The position numbers and the translations under genes are program-made. A stretch of DNA of 64,000 bases from Alentia gelatinosa (lineage: Eukaryota; Annelida; Polychaeta; Phyllodocida; Polynoidae). Location: NCBI GenBank assembly GCA_950022655.1, contig OX465584.1, positions 45,924,723 through 45,988,722 on the forward strand. Direction: 5' to 3'. The notes beneath the pieces were generated by a model. The model had not been told where the DNA came from and ran no database searches. It saw only the letters and a program-made list of their open reading frames with translations. Shown one piece after another: positions 57,657-64,000 of this stretch. How positions within the stretch are numbered: position 1 is the first letter of the stretch; each line of letters begins with the position of its first letter.

Positions 57657-60600
57657 TTGCATTCTATTAAATCAAATAGAGGGAGCAACGGTTTAAGTGG
57701 TTATTGTCTTTTTCTCGGGAAATGCTCAAGTCTCTCAACTATGGCTTCAATGGCATAGGAGATAAAAGGGAAAATATAGAATTAGTGAATCAATGATTGT
57801 GATCATAAAAAACAAGTCATACACTGAACCCAAGTAAGGCTCCGTCTAATACGGTCACCTCACGTTATTCTGAGACCACGAATAGGCCAAAGATTGGAAA
57901 AGCACTAATGAGTCCTAGATACTCTAGAGGTGCTATTAGGTAAGGTGAGCTTGTCTCCCATGGACATCGCAAATAAGCTCCTGTCATCTTGTCCCACAGA
58001 GCTATATTTGTACATTTCATTTCCACCAGCTAATCACATTTACCAGCGGTTCTCCCCTCCATACATACTTTATGCTGGTTGGAAAAGATGCTGCTTTTCT
58101 GAAGTTCCTCCGAAAACTTAGCCATTATCGGAAAAACAATTGAATGTTTATATTTTCCCTAAGGTTTTAAAATAATACAAAATTATCAATGCGCTGGTTG
58201 ATATAATGGCTGCCCAGAAAAGTTCTGTTTGGTGGTAATAGTGGTTTAAAACTAGACCCGATATATCTTAAACTGCTGCATATACAAATTGTATCTAATG
58301 TGATCATGAATGTCTACGAGAAGACAGAACGTCCAATGCTGCTGCTTAGTGATGCTAAATACGAAAAGTTAACTACTCGATAAAACATTCATAACATGGA
58401 CACATAGGTGAGTCATTCAACTAAAAACACTTTTATTTCCGAAAGAAACCGTTTCACACAGGTCTCTCGTAGAAAGGACCGATTGATTTATTATTAATAC
58501 TGTCTGTATATATAGTGGTTGATTCATCAGTACAACTCAAAAAGCATGCATATAAACTTCAAATAAGGCACCTTCTCTAAATTGCATTGTCCCCCAAACA
58601 ATCTATTTGCCGCCTCTTCCTGAAAGATCTAAGCTGCGATCATATCTAAGTTTTAATGGAAAGTGACTCCAGAAAAAAGGTCGTATATCTCGTAGGTACC
58701 TTGAGTGTTAGCACTACATATCCGGGTTTAACTCTACAAATTTTAGTGGCGTTTGTTCACCATCGAGGAAATTTTAGGACGTTATAAGCAAGCCTCTGTG
58801 TGTATTTGTGCAGCACAATCAATATCCAAGGTGCAATCAGAAACCCTGTCTACAGTATGCATCCAAACAATGATACAAACTCATGTCATGTCGAAATGGA
58901 GTACTATGTACAAGTGAGTGTTATTTTTCCATATCCTATGTACCCAATGAAGGGGAGAAAGGAAGGGAACAGGATAACTAACACTGTTTCTTTGATCTTC
59001 CTCCCGAAGCATGACATGTGACCAGACAGTACAGTCCATCATGATAATATAGACCTGTCATTCAGTCCACAGATTGACAGACAGATTCCGAAATAAGTCC
59101 TCGTGCGGTAACATTAAACTGATGAGACTGCACCCATGTTTCTCACAAGGGTGGCTAATGAACATGTCTGGTCACTTGGCCAGCGATTATGAACCTTACG
59201 CCTCGTGAAATGCTTTTATGTACAGTTACTGCAAGTTCCTGTTTCTATTCAGTAACACACACTGTGAACAACTAATGGTTGTCTAAGTCCTTATATTTCA
59301 TATTTGCAAACTAAAGTTAACATAATTAAAAATATAGTGCCACACACCGTAGGGAGCACCATATTGGTATTCTAAAAGGGAAGACTTGCAAATATGCAGA
59401 GAATAAATTTATTGTCTATAACACAAAATATCCTTAGCTAGTAATCACCCGAAGTAGTTATATCCCATTTTGTTGTGAGTTACCATGTACTGAACTAGAA
59501 ATCACCATAGTTTATTCTGATGATAATCAATTACCTGTCCAATTGTCTCACAATATTTTCACATTACGTGATACAACACATTAGGAGAATAAGTTTTTCT
59601 TACTTATTTCAACTTTTTTGATTTTCTATTCCTATGATTATTCACTGAAATCATAAATATTTAAATCAAGACAAGAATCATTGTTAACTGTGTAACCCTT
59701 GTGTATCAGATCATCACAGATGTCCATTGTGAGACTTGTATGACTTACTCGTTACTTAGCAAAGAGTTGAGTGCTTGAGTTTAGCCAACGTAAATGATAC
59801 GGAAAGATAGATAACACTATGATGCAGACCCGCAAGTAATGTTGTAGTCTTGACAAAAATGTGGAAATCACTATTTTGAAAATGCTGTAGCAATCCTAAG
59901 GTTACCTGTGCCTTGAAGAGGAAATAAGCAAAAACTGCACAAAGAGATTCCTGTGATGAGGCATCTTGCCACATTCAGCTTTTACTTTAGTCCAATGCAG
60001 CTATCACAAACATACCTGTGCCAATAAGGAGACGACGATGGAAAAACCGTTCACATGTTCGTTATGTCGATATCATGCCTTCTTTGTTGCGATTTAATGT
60101 TTATTTGGACCGAACCACTGTGGAATTGTAAATTCAGAACACAAGTCCCTATGCTTCAGCCCTCTCCCAAATGATAGCTTTTAAAGAAAAAGAAAAACTC
60201 CTTGATCTTTTGAAAAAGTCGCAGGATTTCCGTCGCCAATGTTCGGACATTACAATGTAATTAGTTCCTCTCCATTACGTTCTTATACAATAAAGGGTGA
60301 TTAGGCCGAACGTCATAATCAAATAAATTACGGAACATGACACATGGGTGAATTATGATGACTGAACAGAAAACCATCATAATTCTGGCTTCTGTTTTTT
60401 AAGTAGTTTAAATCTTGAATATTGTCATACGTATTGATTTTGTTTTACCAAATTAATCAAGGGATTTTTCAGGAGCTGCTATGTATCCATTTAAAGACAA
60501 CGCAAATGTTCTGTATGTTTAAACTTAATAAAATGTATAAAAAAATATAAAAAAAATATTTTGTATTTACGGATGTTAAGACCACATAAAATGGTCTTTG

Positions 60601-62200
60601 TACAAGCACAGTATTTCCGATTTAATAGAAATAAGAAACTATATACATGATTTAAAATCATACGTGTAGGACTATTTAAGGGTCAGGACATAATGGTAGG
60701 TGCCTTGTAGATAAAGTAAATCAGTACTGCAACATTCAGGACATAACCTTTGCCAATGCTGACCACCCTACAGACAGGGTAACTTTGCATAGATATATGA
60801 AAAATGCACCCTTTCTATATGTTTACAAACAAAAACTAACCAAGTAATCACCTACTTGTGATGTTGCACACTCTGTAGCGATACGTTTTACTGTTACTTA
60901 TACACCGAGAAGAAGGGGGCCGATATACCCGATAAGTGTTAAGTTGTTTCTTTCATGGGAGACGTTTAAGTCGCCCAGATCTGTGGTAGAAAACTATTAG
61001 AAATATACCCTGAAAAAACACCATGTGCAGTGTCGATACAGTGAATGAATGTTCGTGACGATATAAGACACACAAGATAAATTAGATTGTAAATACATGT
61101 GAATATATTGAGATAACAGAAGAAATCGTAATATTTGAAATAACTATATATGTATTCCCTACCAATCCCTATTTATTTGTAAGTTATACGTCCTGGACTA
61201 ACCAGCAGTGCAATCAATTACCTCGTGTTGCTACCAAATCCGAAAAGCAGAATATGCACAATTAAATATCATAATCACATCGTCCTTCCTTTGGGATACC
61301 GATTTTAGTGTCCTCCGTTTACAATTAGACAAGACCATATTAAACCTGCCCGATGGCAATGCTTCGATTTCCTTTTAATTCAGTTATACTAAAAACTAAA
61401 TCCTAAAAGTCCTATTTCTGTGTCTCCCCGAGGGAATTGGCAGTGTAAAGTGTAGGTCTGTACCTACACAAAACACAGGCAGATATGCATGAGATACTTC
61501 AAAGTTTTCAGACACCCACCCACACCCCACCCGCAGGTCCTTAGAGATATACCTTTTTAGCTTGAGGAGCGTACCATGAGAGATATCTATCATTCCAACC
61601 CTGATGTTCCCCCTACTACGCTGTCTGCAGGCGTAGTCCTTAAGTACTTTCTCATCAAATAAAGTTCCTCTTTGATGTCGCTCCATGGCAGTCCTGTCTG
61701 AAGAGCTGCTGTGGTCTACGATCGGCGATGACTATTGAAATAACCTTTGAAATCATAGCATCTTGCCCACTTGCCATCGGACTGTTATAAATACGTCTAA
61801 TATAGTCACAAAAGACCGGCAAGAATCATGTGAGTGCTTTTTGGTTAGGAGGATTGTCACTTAGTAGAACCAGAGTGAATCGAAAATAACCACCCTTTTC
61901 CGCTATTTCTATATGCAGTTAGATATATCCAGACCAGACCATGTGTTAACAAACTGCATCACTCTATTGCCTTCATTTCAACCAAATCAATGACCATGCT
62001 GCACGTAGAAGTAACGGCATTTGGTGTTAGCGCAGGCCGCACACACAGAGTGACCACACACACCCTGCTAGTCAATAAGAGGGTTGAACGTCAGCCTGGA
62101 CTCCAACCGCAAAACGCCGCTACCACGACATCCAAATGACCCCTGTTGTCTTTGTCCCGTCTTGTGTATACATATATATATATATATAACAGACACTCCA
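57657..62200. other. Intergenic, no gene recognised
   Basis: AT-rich. An unrecognised minus-strand frame at 61396-61686 (containing VGMIDISHGTLLKLKRYI) is the only one with fairly protein-like composition; I give it little weight. A TA microsatellite lies at 62171-62187. Confidence 0.45.
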
Positions 62201-62760
62201 TTAGGAGCAACAAGTACAGAATATCTTTTTGACGGCCTCATCCTCCTCTCCGCGGTAGCTCTTGGTGAGGATGGGGTTGGGTCCGTCGATGATCACCGTC
62301 TGAATGAGCTCGCTGAAGGCGTCGCGCACGCCGCGGTTGTCCTTGGCACTCGTCTCCGTGAAGGAGTGAAGCTCCAGATCGGCGGCTAGCTTCTCGCCCT
62401 CCTCCCGGCTCACCACCCGCTCCTCCTCCAGGTCGCACTGGTTGCCGATCAGCAGTATCTTGATGTCCTTGTGGCAGTGTTTGCGGATGATGTCCAGCCA
62501 GTCGCGGACATTGTAGAAGGAGTCTCGTTGGGTGATGTTGTACACCAGCATGATGCCGTTGGCACCGCGGCAGAACTTGTAGCAGACGGAGTTGAAGCGC
62601 TCTTGGCCGGCCGTGTCCCAGATGTGCACGCGCACGCGCCGCTTCTCGTACTCCAGCCGCTTTACCCGGAAGTCGAACTCTATCGTCGATATCCGCGTCG
62701 ATTGGAAACCTCCATCGATGTATCTGTGCACCAGGCTCGACTTTCCCACGGCATAATCCC
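62201..62760 (-). CDS. Rab-family small GTPase, last exon
   Basis: The exon begins after an AATTGCAG acceptor at 62760 and encodes the rest of a small GTPase. It has a P-loop GDYAVGKSS; switch I with STIEFDF in place of the common STIGxDF; WDTAGQERF; GIMLVYNITQRDSFYNVRDW; GNQCDLEEE; ETSAK; and the C-terminus FCTCCS. The YRGAxGIMLVYDIT-like stretch and overall pattern place it near Rab8/Rab10-type proteins. Such proteins cycle between GTP and GDP and direct membrane traffic, anchored by prenylated C-terminal Cys. The guanine-binding motif is NQxD rather than NKxD. The first exon (start codon and the b1 strand before the P-loop) is not found up to 64000, so the gene continues upstream or outside the window. 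Confidence 0.88.
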
Positions 62761-64000
62761 CTGCAATTGAAACAAAGGCAACGACAATGAAACGATACCG
62801 TTAGGTTATAACAATTAAGCAAACCTTACTTCAATGAACTATCAGTCCCTGATATACCAAACATTGAAAATTCAGTTTGTCAGCGTTAATGTTTACATCT
62901 ATAATTTGATATTGACCACGGGATATTTTCATAATGATGAGTTTCTAGCACACCGGAAATCACAATTGATTTCTAATGCAGTAATGTTCATGGTGTGAGA
63001 TATCTGATTCAGGAGTATGCACCCTCAAGGGGTGTTTGGAGTCAATGAATCATCACCATCAGAACTAAGGACATATTTATATAGGGAGTTTGTTCTAAGG
63101 AGTAGTTAACATATTTTTAAGGCCTTTTCCCTCGACAGCTTTGTCTTTCTTGAATGTGAAAGATTCAATGTATTACAAGTATATAGCCTGAAACAGAAAG
63201 GCCTTTAAAATGTGATTGAATTTAACCTGTGGGAATATGTGAACAAAGGTTATAGCAAATAAAAACATCTTGTGCACGATCCATGGATTTACCCCCTACA
63301 TAACTATCATATTACTAAGTTATCACTTGAGATTTGGATTCTGAAGTACGGCTTTCTCTCTTTTTTCGTACAACTCTTTCAGTGTTATATGCAGAAATCA
63401 AACTGAGGAGACGCAATATTATCGTTTACCTGATAGAATGCTTATAAAAGTCACCAAAGTATGTGATTGTAATTACTGTTAAACCCGTAATATTCAAATA
63501 GTAGATGTCTCTATTTTGCTATTTCACCAGGACTTTCTTTGGTGGACTTCAACGAGGGCATTTGAATGTAAATTGCCTATGTCAAGGGTTATACCTAAAA
63601 TTTTGGGTAGCAGATTAAATTCATCGACCCACTGTATCCCACATCTGGAAATCAAAAGACACAGCCAATGTCAGAGACCTATACGCAGCGCGTTTTTCTC
63701 GTTCAATATTGGTTACCTCTAATTGTATCATCAAAGTGAGTTCTTTTGGTGAATGAACTACTCAGGAGAGAAATCCAGGAGGAGTAAAGCGAGTTAAGAT
63801 TCCCTAACCCTCGTTGTCAATCATCGCTGGCAATACTGTCTAATCCGAGAAGCCATGAGAGAAGCCATGTCTATTCAAGTCAATAGCCTACACTTTTCGA
63901 TAACACCCCAGTAATCATAAACGAGGGAGAGAGATTCAGTTTGAACATGCAGAATATCCAACAGCCAGGCGCATGCGATAGTGTCGGTCAGAGGGGTTGA
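62761..64000 (-). other. First intron or upstream region of the Rab-like gene
   Basis: No exon ending just before a P-loop could be recognised. No repeat of note. Confidence 0.45.

Noticed and set aside
62238..62822. A 194-residue Arg/Gly-rich minus-strand frame
   Set aside because: It is an out-of-frame reading of the Rab-like exon and crosses its acceptor site.

Overview
This window looks like nuclear DNA from an invertebrate animal. The genes are intron-rich with GT-AG boundaries, intergenic space is long and full of repeats, and the mobile elements (Penelope-like, DIRS-like, tRNA-derived SINEs, many short inverted-repeat elements) are typical of animal genomes. A CRY-DASH photolyase/cryptochrome and SINE tails carrying a GGACGTTAAAC core fit a marine invertebrate, perhaps a lophotrochozoan such as a mollusc. 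That last step is inference; the sequence alone does not fix the species.

Four host genes can be supported. (1) An intronless, six-transmembrane, ankyrin-bearing TRP-like channel lies on the minus strand at 4199-6004. (2) A complete 13-exon CRY-DASH gene lies on the minus strand at 10089-20184. Its exon phases all agree and it gives a 522-residue protein ending in a Gly/Arg-rich tail. (3) The F-box gene FBXO47 lies on the plus strand, with six exons at 25243-33542; its first and last coding exons were not found. (4) The last exon of a Rab-family GTPase lies on the minus strand at 62201-62760. Nothing in the layout suggests these genes act together. CRY-DASH and FBXO47 are transcribed divergently about 5 kb apart.

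The rest is largely repeat-derived. 1-4 kb holds a SINE and one or two TTAA-flanked short inverted-repeat elements. The last CRY-DASH intron contains a decayed DIRS-like fragment. The FBXO47 introns hold two inverted-repeat elements, a tRNA-type SINE and a short remnant resembling the end of a Penelope-like element. At 36960-38985 is a 2-kb foldback element with a TTA duplication; its arms are tandem 340-bp units with nuclear-receptor-type AGGTCA repeats. At 41.5-42.7 kb is a 41-bp minisatellite split by a short inverted-repeat element.

The main item is the composite at 49873-57656. A decayed Penelope-like element, arranged as an inverted pair and flanked by a 21-bp duplication, contains a much younger element at 51692-57569. 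The young one has 604-bp direct terminal repeats that look identical, a hammerhead-ribozyme-like motif in each repeat, a 680-residue ORF1 of unknown family with an Arg/Gly-rich tail, and an 832-residue ORF2 with Penelope-type reverse transcriptase and a GIY-YIG endonuclease. ORF1 upstream of an endonuclease-bearing Penelope-type ORF, joined by a -1 frame overlap, together with a ribozyme that seems to lack its cleavage dinucleotide, is the best candidate for something little described.
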